64,000 bases of DNA. It comes from Streptomyces sp. NBC_01288 (GTDB lineage: Bacteria > Actinomycetota > Actinomycetes > Streptomycetales > Streptomycetaceae). Shown in pieces: positions 8,797 through 16,422 of this stretch; within the stretch, counting starts at the first letter, position 1, and each line of letters opens with the position of its first letter. A program made the translations under genes and the position numbers. The DNA lies in NCBI RefSeq assembly GCF_035982055.1, contig NZ_CP108427.1:7067001-7131000 (forward strand). The letters run 5' to 3'. The notes beneath the pieces are model-generated. The model worked only from the letters and a program-made list of their open reading frames with translations, did not search any database and was not told the origin of the DNA.

Positions 8797-9420
8797 CTAC
8801 CGGCTCCCACTCAGGTGCGCGAACACCACCACATTCCCCTGATACCCCGTCGCCCGCGAATACCCGCCCCCGCACGTGATCACCCTCAACTCCGGCCGCC
8901 GAGCCGCCCCGTACACCTTCTGATCCGGAAAGCGGCTCGCCTGATACACCTCGACCGCGTCCACCGTGAACAGCGCGACGCTCCCGTCCAACCGGTCCAG
9001 CTCGATCGTGTTGCCCTTCTTCAGGGCACCGAGGTCGTAGAAGACGGCAGGCCCGTCGGCGTTGTCGACATGCCCCGCGACGACCGCAGTTCCGGTCTCA
9101 CCGGGGGTGGTCCCGGCCTCGTACCAGCCGGCGAGGTTCTTCTTCGCGGCCGGGGGCACGTCCAGGCTTCCGGTGCTGGTCAGCTTGAGGCCCATCAGCG
9201 GGGCGTTCACATGGATGGCCGGGATCCGGATGCGGTCGGGCGGCGACGGCGGCAGCGCACGGGCCGCGGTGCGCCCGACGGCCGGATCGGGCCGGGCCTC
9301 GGCGGCGGACGGCTGCGGCGGGGCGTTCGTATCGGAACCGCCGCTCAACAGCCACGCGCCCGCGCACAGGGAGACCACGGTGACGGCCCCTATCGCGGTA
9401 GTGCCGTATCCACGACGCAT
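8797..9420 (-). CDS. Class F sortase
   Basis: 207-aa membrane-anchored transpeptidase. A short N-terminal TM/signal anchor (residues 7-25) is followed by a Pro-rich linker and a sortase barrel. The catalytic triad is visible: His near 117 in AGHVD, Cys near 183 in VITCGG, Arg just after it in GYSRATG. Sortases of this class join surface proteins to the cell envelope in actinobacteria. ATG at 9420 has a GGAGAGGGG site upstream. The gene encoded 117 bp upstream on the same strand is a secreted protein with a C-terminal membrane segment and is a candidate partner, although it lacks a recognisable sorting motif. Confidence 0.9.
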   Translation of the reverse strand: MRRGYGTTAIGAVTVVSLCAGAWLLSGGSDTNAPPQPSAAEARPDPAVGRTAARALPPSPPDRIRIPAIHVNAPLMGLKLTSTGSLDVPPAAKKNLAGWYEAGTTPGETGTAVVAGHVDNADGPAVFYDLGALKKGNTIELDRLDGSVALFTVDAVEVYQASRFPDQKVYGAARRPELRVITCGGGYSRATGYQGNVVVFAHLSGSR

Positions 9421-9537
9421 GCGGGATCAACCCCTCTCCAGTAACTGGCCCCGCGCCCCCTCCGGGTCACGAGGGGCGTCGGACCCGGAGGGGGAGGGGA
9501 CGTGCGGTACCGGCGGACGGACAGCGGAGGGTGTCCG

Positions 9538-10056
9538 TCAGAACCTGTCGCCTCTCGCCCGGCGATGCAGGAGCCAGGTACCGCCCGCGGCGGCGACGGC
9601 GAGAGCCGCCACGCCGGCCGCGGTCTGCACGGGGTCGGGGCCCAAGGCGCCACCGACCCCCGTCTTCACACTTCCGCGCGGCTGCACCTGCTGCCGCATC
9701 GAAGCCAGCGTCACCATCAGATCGCCGCTGACCTCGCGGCCGTCCGTGCACTTCGCGACGATCTCGTAGGTCCCCGGCTGCGCACTCGGCGGCACCTTGA
9801 ACTGCCCGATCGCATCGCCCTCGTGCGCGCTCGGCGCCAGCGTGAACGTGCCGGCGCCCACCGCGCTGGCATCACCGGCGGCCGTACCGTCGTCGCCGCA
9901 CGCCGCCGTGTTGACCGTGACGTCGCCGCCCGGCACGGCGTTCGACGGGAACACCTCCAGACCGCCGGTCTCGCCGCCGTACGCCGGCGCGGTCGCGAGA
10001 CCCGCGGCGGCTACGGCGAGCGCGGTGCCGGTCAGCAGACGGGCGGTACGTCGCAT
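9538..10056 (-). CDS. Secreted, C-terminally membrane-anchored protein (sortase-associated)
   Basis: 172-aa protein. Signal peptide about 1-26 (cleavage after APAYG), an Ig-like beta region with two Cys residues (near 53 and 102) that may pair, then a hydrophobic segment (AAGVAALAVAAAGGTWLL) and a positive tail (HRRARGDRF). This is the architecture of a sortase substrate, but no LPxTG or LAxTG is present before the TM; the stretch is GVGGALGPDPVQT. It may be retained as a membrane protein or use an unusual signal. ATG at 10056 follows GGAGGAG. The function of the extracellular part is unknown. Confidence 0.7.
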   Translation of the reverse strand: MRRTARLLTGTALAVAAAGLATAPAYGGETGGLEVFPSNAVPGGDVTVNTAACGDDGTAAGDASAVGAGTFTLAPSAHEGDAIGQFKVPPSAQPGTYEIVAKCTDGREVSGDLMVTLASMRQQVQPRGSVKTGVGGALGPDPVQTAAGVAALAVAAAGGTWLLHRRARGDRF

Positions 10057-10290
10057 CGGTGCTCCTCCGAGCTGTGGTTGGCTGCCCTTCCGAGGTAAGT
10101 GGCACCGGGCCGAGCGCGCTTCCTGAGCGAGCGTCAGAATTGCGGTGAATGGGTGTCAGAAAGAGCCTCCGACACGCCTTCTCGTCGCTGTTTCAGCAGG
10201 TCATAGCGGTACGGCGGGCTACGGCGAAACCCGTCCCTGAGAAGAACCCGAAGAGCGCAAGCCGCGCGTGTGAACGGGTGATGACCTCAC

Positions 10291-10321
10291 TTGACCTCAA
10301 GAATGGTTGAGGTACGAGGCT
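10291..10321 (+). promoter_or_regulatory. SoxR-box promoter of the FMN reductase gene
   Basis: Positions 10295-10312 read CCTCAAGAATGGTTGAGG. The two arms are identical to the arms of the classical SoxR operator (CCTCAA-N6-TTGAGG), and the dyad extends to 7 bp (ACCTCAA/TTGAGGT). A -35 hexamer TTGACC (10291-10296) and a GAGGCT -10 (10316-10321) are separated by 19 bp, the overlong spacer typical of MerR-family promoters, with the dyad inside it. The start codon is 7 bp downstream, so the mRNA may be leaderless. Confidence 0.8.
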
Positions 10322-10327
10322 GCCCTT

Positions 10328-10912
10328 ATGGACATCACCACCGCTCCCCTGGCCGTCACCGTCGTGATCGGCAGCAACCGGCACGGCCGCTTCGGCCCGG
10401 TCGTCGCCGACTGGCTCCTCGCCCACGTCCGCGACCACCCCGAGCTCACCCTCCAGGTCGTCGACGTGGCCGAGACCGGCCACCTGCCCACGACCCTCGC
10501 CCCGACCCCGGAGGCGACGGCCGCACTCGCCGACATCACCCCCAAGCTGGCCGGCGCGGACGCCTTCGTCGTCCTCACCCCCGAGTACAACCACTCCTAC
10601 CCGGCCGGCCTCAAGAACCTGATCGACTGGCACTTCACCGAGTGGCGCGCCAAGGCCGTCGCCCTCGTCTCCTACGGCGGCCTCGCGGGCGGCCTGCGCG
10701 CGGTGGAACACCTGCGCCAGGTCTTCGCCGAACTCCACGCCGTGACGGTCCGCGACACCGTCTCCTTCCACAACGCGGGCACGTCCTTCGACGACGACGG
10801 CCGCCTCAAGGACCCCACGGCCCCGGACGCGGCGGCGAAGGCGATGCTCGACCAACTGGTGTGGTGGGGACGGGCGTTGAAGGAGGCGCGCCAGGTGCGG
10901 CCGTTGATCTGA
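10328..10912 (+). CDS. NAD(P)H-dependent FMN reductase, SoxR-regulon type
   Basis: 194-aa flavodoxin-fold reductase. The FMN phosphate loop is VIGSNRHGRFGP near residues 14-25, and LTPEYNHSYPAGLKNLIDW near 80-98 is the second flavin-contact motif of the family. Such enzymes reduce free FMN or quinones with NADPH. A gene of this family is a reported SoxR target in S. coelicolor, and a SoxR box sits in the promoter here, so induction by redox-cycling compounds is expected. ATG at 10328 is preferred over an upstream in-frame start inside the promoter. Confidence 0.9.
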   Translation: MDITTAPLAVTVVIGSNRHGRFGPVVADWLLAHVRDHPELTLQVVDVAETGHLPTTLAPTPEATAALADITPKLAGADAFVVLTPEYNHSYPAGLKNLIDWHFTEWRAKAVALVSYGGLAGGLRAVEHLRQVFAELHAVTVRDTVSFHNAGTSFDDDGRLKDPTAPDAAAKAMLDQLVWWGRALKEARQVRPLI

Positions 10913-10938
10913 CGAACGAGATCCGACGAACGAGATCC
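10911..10938 (+). repeat. Two 14-bp direct repeats after the FMN reductase gene
   Basis: GACGAACGAGATCC occurs twice in tandem (10911-10924 and 10925-10938), followed by a degenerate third unit (GGCGCATGAGATCT). It overlaps the end of the coding sequence. It is probably a small slippage duplication; no function is inferred. Confidence 0.6.
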
Positions 10939-10956
10939 GGCGCATGAGATCTGGTG

Positions 10957-10994
10957 AAAAAAAGGGGGCGGCCGACACAGGTCGGCCGCCCCTT
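10957..10994. terminator. Bidirectional intrinsic terminator
   Basis: Long GC stem GGGGCGGCCGAC / GTCGGCCGCCCC with loop ACAG. An A-run (10957-10963) lies on its left, which is a U-run for transcripts coming from the minus-strand gene on the right; CCTTC follows on the right side. It lies between the convergent FMN reductase and small secreted peptide genes and should stop both. Confidence 0.8.
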
Positions 10995-11050
10995 CGCACC
11001 GTCACGGACGGCCCGGTGCGTCACCCGGTCCGGTAGGCCGGGTGGAGGTG

Positions 11051-11317
11051 TCAGAAACCGAAGACGCCCTCGAACGTGCCACGGTCCCAGTCGTGGTCCG
11101 TCTTGGTGGTCGAGGAGTAGACGGGGCCGACGTGGTCGATGACACCGGCGAACATCGTGTTGTCGACGTGCCCGGAGCCCTGCGAGCCGGTGCCCTGGAC
11201 GAGCGCGCCGTCGTCGTGCGGGAACGGGCCGTTGTCGTGGGCGAGGGCGGCACCCGCGCCACCGAGCAGGATGCCGACGGCGAGGACGGACGTGGTCAGG
11301 GCGGAACGCATACGCAT
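11051..11317 (-). CDS. Small secreted protein, unknown function
   Basis: 88-aa exported peptide. Signal peptide about 1-26 (MRMRSALTTSVLAVGILLGG then cleavage after ALA), leaving a mature chain of about 62 residues rich in His, Asp and Gly (HDNGPFPHDDG), with no cysteine. ATG at 11317 follows a GGGAG site. I do not recognise the family; similar short secreted proteins are frequent in Streptomyces. It is divergent from the hemopexin-glucosaminidase gene, with about 180 bp of shared upstream DNA in which I see no clear operator. Confidence 0.7.
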   Translation of the reverse strand: MRMRSALTTSVLAVGILLGGAGAALAHDNGPFPHDDGALVQGTGSQGSGHVDNTMFAGVIDHVGPVYSSTTKTDHDWDRGTFEGVFGF

Positions 11318-11501
11318 GACTACTCCCAAAGATCTCTGGATGACGCGCCGGAAACCGGTCACGTCGGGCCGATCAACGCCTAAACGATCACTGGAAAGGC
11401 CATGCGGGCTCCATGACGCCACGTGGATCACCCCCTGATTCACTCGAACGGGACCCCGAACCGCGCCATAAGAACCGCACCGCCGGAGCATGCATCCCGG
11501 C

Positions 11502-12644
11502 ATGAGTGTGGACAGGGCGTACTTCACCGTCGGGGCCACCGTGTCCACGTACGACATCGACGCGGACGCGGCCGATCCGGCACAGAACCGGCAACTCGGC
11601 GTGGCCTGGGGCGGGTTGCCGGCCGGCTGGGAGGAGGGCATCGACGCGGCGGTCGACCTGGGCCAGTCCCACCTGTACGTCTTCCGGGGCGCGGAGTACG
11701 TCCGTATCCCGTTCGCCACCCAGACCGTGGACGACGGCTACCCGCTCACCACCCGCGACAACTGGACGGGCCTCTCCTTCGACACCGTCGACGCGGTCAT
11801 GAACTGGTCCGACGGAAAGCTCTACTTCTTCAGCGGCCCGCGGTACGTCCGCTACGACATCGCCGCCGACCGCCAGGACCCCGGTTACCCCAAGCCGATC
11901 GCCGACGGCTGGACGGGCGTCACCGCCGACTGGATCGGTGACGGCATCGACGGAGCGCTCAACCCCGGCAACGGACGCGCGTACCTCTTCAAGGGCACCG
12001 AGTACGTGGCCGTCGACTGGCACACCAAGACCCAGGAGGACGGCTACCCGCTCACCATCACCGACCAGTGGCCCGGCCTGACCGGCCCCTACGAAGCGAT
12101 CTGGTCGAACGCGGCCACGGTCCCACCGACCGGGGGCGGCGGCTCGTCCAAGGGGGCCCAATTCCGGCTGTCCTACGGCGAGTTCGCCACCGCCAGTGAA
12201 ACCGCGACCGGTGTTCCCGCGCTGGTCACGCTCGGCCAGGCGGCGCTGGAATCCGGCTGGGGCACGGCAGCCCCCGGCAACAACTTCTTCGGCATCAAGG
12301 CGAAGGCGACCGACCCACCGGAGACCCGCCAACTCCTCAGGACCCAGGAGGTGTTGGACCGCCCCGACGTGCAGTTCCCGGAGGTCGTCTCGGTGACGCG
12401 GCGCCCCGACGGCAAGTACCTGTACGTCGTCCGCGACTGGTTCCGCGTGTACGCGACCCCCGAGGAGTCCTTCACGGCCCACGGCAACTACCTCCGGAGC
12501 AACGCCCGTTACGCGCCCGCGTTCGAGCACACCGACGACCCGTACGCCTTCGCGCGGGCGGTCGCGGACGCGGGCTACGCGACCGCGACGAACTACTACG
12601 ACTCCCTCGCGTCGGTGATGCGGAACATCGAGGCCGCTGCCTGA
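11502..12644 (+). CDS. Hemopexin-repeat / glucosaminidase fusion protein
   Basis: 380-aa two-domain protein. The first about 200 residues hold four hemopexin-like blades, each with a pattern such as LYVFRGAEYVRI, LYFFSGPRYVRYD or AYLFKGTEYVAVDW and a following DGYPLTxxDxWxGL turn. After a PPTGGGGSSKG linker comes an FlgJ-like N-acetylglucosaminidase domain with the catalytic Glu in TLGQAALESGWGT and NNFFGIKAK, expected to cut peptidoglycan glycan strands. No signal peptide or TM segment is present, so a classically secreted autolysin is unlikely; release by lysis or a dedicated device would be needed. The start at 11502 is chosen for its spacing from GGAG; ATG at 11490 is an alternative. Three accessory genes of unknown families follow. 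Confidence 0.8.
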   Translation: MSVDRAYFTVGATVSTYDIDADAADPAQNRQLGVAWGGLPAGWEEGIDAAVDLGQSHLYVFRGAEYVRIPFATQTVDDGYPLTTRDNWTGLSFDTVDAVMNWSDGKLYFFSGPRYVRYDIAADRQDPGYPKPIADGWTGVTADWIGDGIDGALNPGNGRAYLFKGTEYVAVDWHTKTQEDGYPLTITDQWPGLTGPYEAIWSNAATVPPTGGGGSSKGAQFRLSYGEFATASETATGVPALVTLGQAALESGWGTAAPGNNFFGIKAKATDPPETRQLLRTQEVLDRPDVQFPEVVSVTRRPDGKYLYVVRDWFRVYATPEESFTAHGNYLRSNARYAPAFEHTDDPYAFARAVADAGYATATNYYDSLASVMRNIEAAA

Positions 12645-12674
12645 GCCTCGTCGAAGTCGCCTCACTCGCGCGAG

Positions 12675-12694
12675 GTTCACTTATCCGGGTGAAC
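12675..12694. promoter_or_regulatory. Inverted repeat upstream of the VRPW operon
   Basis: GTTCAC-N8-GTGAAC lies about 50 bp before the ATG at 12744, in the 99-bp gap between the hemopexin gene and the next three genes. The size and symmetry fit an operator for a dimeric regulator. It could also be a weak hairpin. Confidence 0.3.
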
Positions 12695-12743
12695 AGGAAC
12701 ATGTAGCTGTATACGCGGCATATGACCCGGGCAGGACGGGGCC

Positions 12744-14207
12744 ATGGGATACCAACTGGGGGATCTGGGGCGGACGTTCCGCGACCAGATGTACAACGTG
12801 CTCACCGGCGGCGACGGCAGCGTCCCGCCGGCCAAGTCCAGCTTCATCACCTGGTGCATGCCCGGACTGCCGTACCAGGAGGCGGACTTCGCGTTCGCCG
12901 CGCAGGGCATCGGCACCGGCGCCACGGCGGCGGAGGACAAGCTCCTGCTCCAGCAGGCGTACAACTTCTCCTCGCTCATCGACTTCATCCCGGACGTGAC
13001 CTCGGCGTACTCGTCGGGGCGGCAGGACGGGGTGTGGCGCAACGCGACCGGTGCCCGGCTGAGCGAGATCTACGGCCAGATCCTCAGGTTCTCCAAGGTC
13101 GTCGACGACCAGCTCACCGACGACCAGAAGGCCAAACTGGACCGGTTCCGGGGCCTGTTGAGGGCGACGCGCACGGTGAAGGACATCGTCACCGAGCAGG
13201 AGAAACAGGTCACCGAGGACAGCCCCATGCTCAAGGCCTACAAGGCGTGCATGCAGGCGTACGTCACCGCGGCCCTGTCGTACAACAACAAGCGCATCGC
13301 CGCGCAGGCGGCCGTGGGGGAGTCGGGCAAGCAGGCGGTCGCGGACTGGGCGGCCAACGCGCAGCTGTACTCGATGCAGGCCGCGGCCGCGATGGACGAC
13401 TGGACGTCGAGCGGGTACCGCAACGAGGTCGAGGAGATCAACGCCTACATCGACCAGACCACCGAGAAGTCGATGCTGCTGTGGAAGCGCAACCTGGAGC
13501 GCTTCTACGAGGAGGCGAACACCAACGCGCTGGGCCCTGGCCAGTCCTTCTACTACACGAGTGTCGTCCCCGGTGACTTCGCGACGTCGAACGGCTGGAC
13601 CGGGTACTCGATGTACCACGAGATGGTGGACTCGCACAGCCACTACGAGACGTCGTCCTGGTCGGCGGGTGGCGGTCTCAACTTCGGCCTGTGGAGCACG
13701 AGTGCGGGCGTCACCTCCAACTCCCAGGACTACAACGAGAACTTCCAGGTCGACGACTTCTCGATGTCCTTCGAGATGGCGCAGGTGCAGATCGTACGGC
13801 CGTGGTTCTACCCGGAGTTCCTGGAGAACCGCGGCTGGGACCTGCGCCAGGGGCAGGGCTGGAACTACGACCAGATGCCGTCCGACGGCGGCAACCCGCC
13901 CCAGGGCCGCTTCATCGGCTATCCGCTCCAGGCCCTGTTCATCAGGAACCTCACCATCCACTCCTCCTCGCTGGCACGGGCGTTGCAGACCCACCAGAGC
14001 TCCGTGTCGGTCAACGCGAGTGTCGGCTGGGGCCCGTTCTCGGTGAAGGGCAGCTACAGCCACTCCGAGTCGGACCAGCACTTCCACTCCGAGAACGACG
14101 GCGCGACCATCACCGTCCCCGGCATGCAGATCATCGGCTTCGTCAACCACCTCCTGGACAAGACACCGAACCTGCTCGACGGCCTCGACCCCGACCAACT
14201 CGTCTAG
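12744..14207 (+). CDS. Unrecognised protein, VRPW family member 1
   Basis: 487-aa soluble protein of a family I do not recognise. Residues about 60-280 look mostly helical with charged amphipathic stretches (EIYGQILRFSKVVDDQLT). Residues about 300-487 look beta-rich and Gly/Ser-rich, including GGGLNFGLWSTSAGVTS, the motif QIVRPWFYPEFL near 349 and SVNASVGWGPFSVKGSYSHS near 420. There is no signal peptide or clear TM helix. The helical-then-beta layout with alternating small residues is reminiscent of membrane-acting proteins, but that is speculation. It shares VRPW, the following W-rich segment, PPxGR and the ARxL/ARN turn with the next gene, so they are probably diverged paralogues. ATG at 12744 follows AGGACGGGG. 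Confidence 0.7.
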   Translation: MGYQLGDLGRTFRDQMYNVLTGGDGSVPPAKSSFITWCMPGLPYQEADFAFAAQGIGTGATAAEDKLLLQQAYNFSSLIDFIPDVTSAYSSGRQDGVWRNATGARLSEIYGQILRFSKVVDDQLTDDQKAKLDRFRGLLRATRTVKDIVTEQEKQVTEDSPMLKAYKACMQAYVTAALSYNNKRIAAQAAVGESGKQAVADWAANAQLYSMQAAAAMDDWTSSGYRNEVEEINAYIDQTTEKSMLLWKRNLERFYEEANTNALGPGQSFYYTSVVPGDFATSNGWTGYSMYHEMVDSHSHYETSSWSAGGGLNFGLWSTSAGVTSNSQDYNENFQVDDFSMSFEMAQVQIVRPWFYPEFLENRGWDLRQGQGWNYDQMPSDGGNPPQGRFIGYPLQALFIRNLTIHSSSLARALQTHQSSVSVNASVGWGPFSVKGSYSHSESDQHFHSENDGATITVPGMQIIGFVNHLLDKTPNLLDGLDPDQLV

Positions 14208-14221
14208 GACGGCGGCCAGTC

Positions 14222-15790
14222 ATGAGCGACACCGAGACGGTGTGGGCCGCGTCCCCCGTGGACACGGCGGCCATGTTCGGCCTGGGCGCGTACTTCCGCG
14301 GCCTGCTCGCCGACCCCGACCACCTGGTCGCCGTACCGGTGACCCCGGTGGTCTACCAGGACAGCATGTTCCGCTTCGGCGGCGCCCTGGACGCACCCCG
14401 GGCCACGGTCTGGTCCGAGTTCTGCGAACTGGTCAACAGGGTCCCGACCGAGCCCATTTGGGCACCCCCGTCGACCGCCCACCTGTGGGGAATCTACGGC
14501 GAGGTACTAGCCGCCGACCTCGCCCGCTCCACCCTCACCCCCGAGGAACACCAGCGCTACGACACGGCAGTCGCCTACCTCTACGACACCGGCCCCGACG
14601 GAGTCTTCGTCCCCTCACCCGCCCTGCGCGACTACCGCACGGCCCGCCAGTCCTGGCTCCAGGCCGACACGGACTACCACCAGGCGGATCAGACGGCGGC
14701 CATGTCGACCGACCCGACAGCCCGCGACCACTGGACCCACGTCGACGAGCCCCGGCTCCGCCAGGCCAGGGACGACGCCATGGACGCCTGGCAGACCGCC
14801 GGCCACAAGGCCGAGGTGGAGGACGCCCTGCGCGAGACCTCCGAACTGGCCTCGAAGGCCCCCTCCAGCATCTGGAAACGACACCGCGACACCTTCAACC
14901 CGAACCTCCCCGACCAGTACACGACCGCCCCCAACGGCACGCGTTTCGCGCCCACTTACTACTCACCGGACGGCGCGCTGGACGACCCCTGGTCGAGAGT
15001 CGTGCTCTCGGAGGACATGCTCCGCACCCTGGCCGCCCAGGCCCCCGCGGAACTGAAATCGGCGTTCGGCGACCGGGCCACCGACGACACGGTCTTCTCC
15101 CTGGCCTTCGAATACCGGGTCGTGTCGGTCGTCCGCCCCTGGCTGGACCCGCCGATGGAACTCTTCGCCTCCCGAGCCTGGCGCCTCTCGTCAGGCGTCG
15201 CCGCCCTCAGCGACGGCGCCACCCCACCCCACGGCCGCTGCCCGTCGTACGTCGAGTCGGTGGCCCTGGCCCGCAACGTCGAGCTGATCCGCCAGGCCGT
15301 CGGCTACACGGAGACCCCCGGCGAGACCACCCTCCACGGCACCTGGACCCTGGACCTCGACAACGGCATCGCGGGCGGCGACATGAACACCGCCGACCTC
15401 TGGTGGGAGTGGATGACGGAGACGACCGCCCAGTTGGTGCCCAGCTCCCACGCCGGAATCGTCAACCTCGGCCAGGTCGACTACGACGCCTTCGACGGCC
15501 ACCGCCTCTCGACCCTCACCTACGGCAGCACCCCCCTCACCGGCAACCCGAACGCGAGCAGCCAACTGGTCACCGGGGACGTGTTCGCCGTACGCACGAC
15601 GGAGGGCCGCTTCGCCAAGGTGCAGGTGGTCCAGTACGGCTACGACCTCCAACTCCGCTGGGTGGCCTACCAACAGACGACGTCCGCGATGCAGAGCAGC
15701 GTCACCGGCCCGGACGACGTGTTCCTCGCGGGGTTCGTGTGCCGCCAGCTCCCGAAGAGCCCGGACCCGGACCCGGCACTGTCATGGTGA
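14222..15790 (+). CDS. Unrecognised protein, VRPW family member 2
   Basis: 522-aa soluble protein, probable paralogue of the preceding product. It has a helical first half and the shared core VVRPWLDPPMELFASRAW near residue 303, followed by TPPHGRCPSYVESVALARN. Its C-terminal part differs (WWEWMTETTAQLVPSSHAGI and a following beta-rich region) and lacks the Gly/Ser-rich strand of member 1. No signal peptide. The ATG lies 14 bp after the previous stop behind AGGACGG, and its own stop overlaps the next start, so 12744-16422 is one operon. The two paralogues may form a hetero-oligomer (inference). Confidence 0.7.
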   Translation: MSDTETVWAASPVDTAAMFGLGAYFRGLLADPDHLVAVPVTPVVYQDSMFRFGGALDAPRATVWSEFCELVNRVPTEPIWAPPSTAHLWGIYGEVLAADLARSTLTPEEHQRYDTAVAYLYDTGPDGVFVPSPALRDYRTARQSWLQADTDYHQADQTAAMSTDPTARDHWTHVDEPRLRQARDDAMDAWQTAGHKAEVEDALRETSELASKAPSSIWKRHRDTFNPNLPDQYTTAPNGTRFAPTYYSPDGALDDPWSRVVLSEDMLRTLAAQAPAELKSAFGDRATDDTVFSLAFEYRVVSVVRPWLDPPMELFASRAWRLSSGVAALSDGATPPHGRCPSYVESVALARNVELIRQAVGYTETPGETTLHGTWTLDLDNGIAGGDMNTADLWWEWMTETTAQLVPSSHAGIVNLGQVDYDAFDGHRLSTLTYGSTPLTGNPNASSQLVTGDVFAVRTTEGRFAKVQVVQYGYDLQLRWVAYQQTTSAMQSSVTGPDDVFLAGFVCRQLPKSPDPDPALSW

Positions 15791-16422
15791 CCCCCGAAAC
15801 GGACCCCGAACTCGCCGTCCACGGCCTGGTGTTGCTGGGCACGGACACGGTGTACGCCGTCCACATGCCCACGTTCACCGCCCCCTACGACTTCCAGGCC
15901 GTCCTCCGGGTCACCCTGGACACGGACACCTACCGCACGGCCCGCAAGCGCTACGGCACGTCGGCACTGTTCACGCTCAGCCCACGCACCCTCCTCCTCA
16001 AGGACCTTGAGGAGGGCGCGTCCTTCCCAGCCGCCCTCTACTTCGGCCACTTCGGGAGGGACGGCGAGTTACTGGGGGAGGTGAGGGTGGAGATCGAGGA
16101 GCGGCTGTACGTGGGCCACCCGACCGAGCCCACCATTGAACCGGCGCCCCTCCGTTACGTCCTCTTCGGCCGCGAACAGCTCTACTTGGCGCACGTGTTC
16201 ACCCGCCCACCGGACTTCGACCAGGTGCTGACGGCTCAACTCGCCGGGGAATGGCTGACGTCGGCGGGTGAGCGGTCGGCCCGTACGGTGACGGTCCCGG
16301 GCCGCCCGGACGACCTGACGGGCCGCCTGCACCCGGGCGAGCAAGTCACCGCGGAGGGCACGGAGTTGCAGGTGCTGGCCGAGGTGTACTTGGAGACGGC
16401 GGACCTGGCGGGCGAGGCCTAA
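15784..16422 (+). CDS. Unrecognised protein encoded with the VRPW pair
   Basis: 212-aa protein of unknown family. It appears to hold two similar halves: TDTVYAVHMPTFTAPYDFQA in the first and REQLYLAHVFTRPPDFDQVL in the second, i.e. an internal duplication of a beta domain. The ATG overlaps the preceding stop (ATGGTGA), suggesting coupled translation. Codon 96 is TTA (16069-16071), the rare bldA-dependent leucine codon, so production is expected mainly in differentiating or late cultures. It overlaps the convergent tetR gene by 4 bp. Confidence 0.65.
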   Translation: MVTPETDPELAVHGLVLLGTDTVYAVHMPTFTAPYDFQAVLRVTLDTDTYRTARKRYGTSALFTLSPRTLLLKDLEEGASFPAALYFGHFGRDGELLGEVRVEIEERLYVGHPTEPTIEPAPLRYVLFGREQLYLAHVFTRPPDFDQVLTAQLAGEWLTSAGERSARTVTVPGRPDDLTGRLHPGEQVTAEGTELQVLAEVYLETADLAGEA

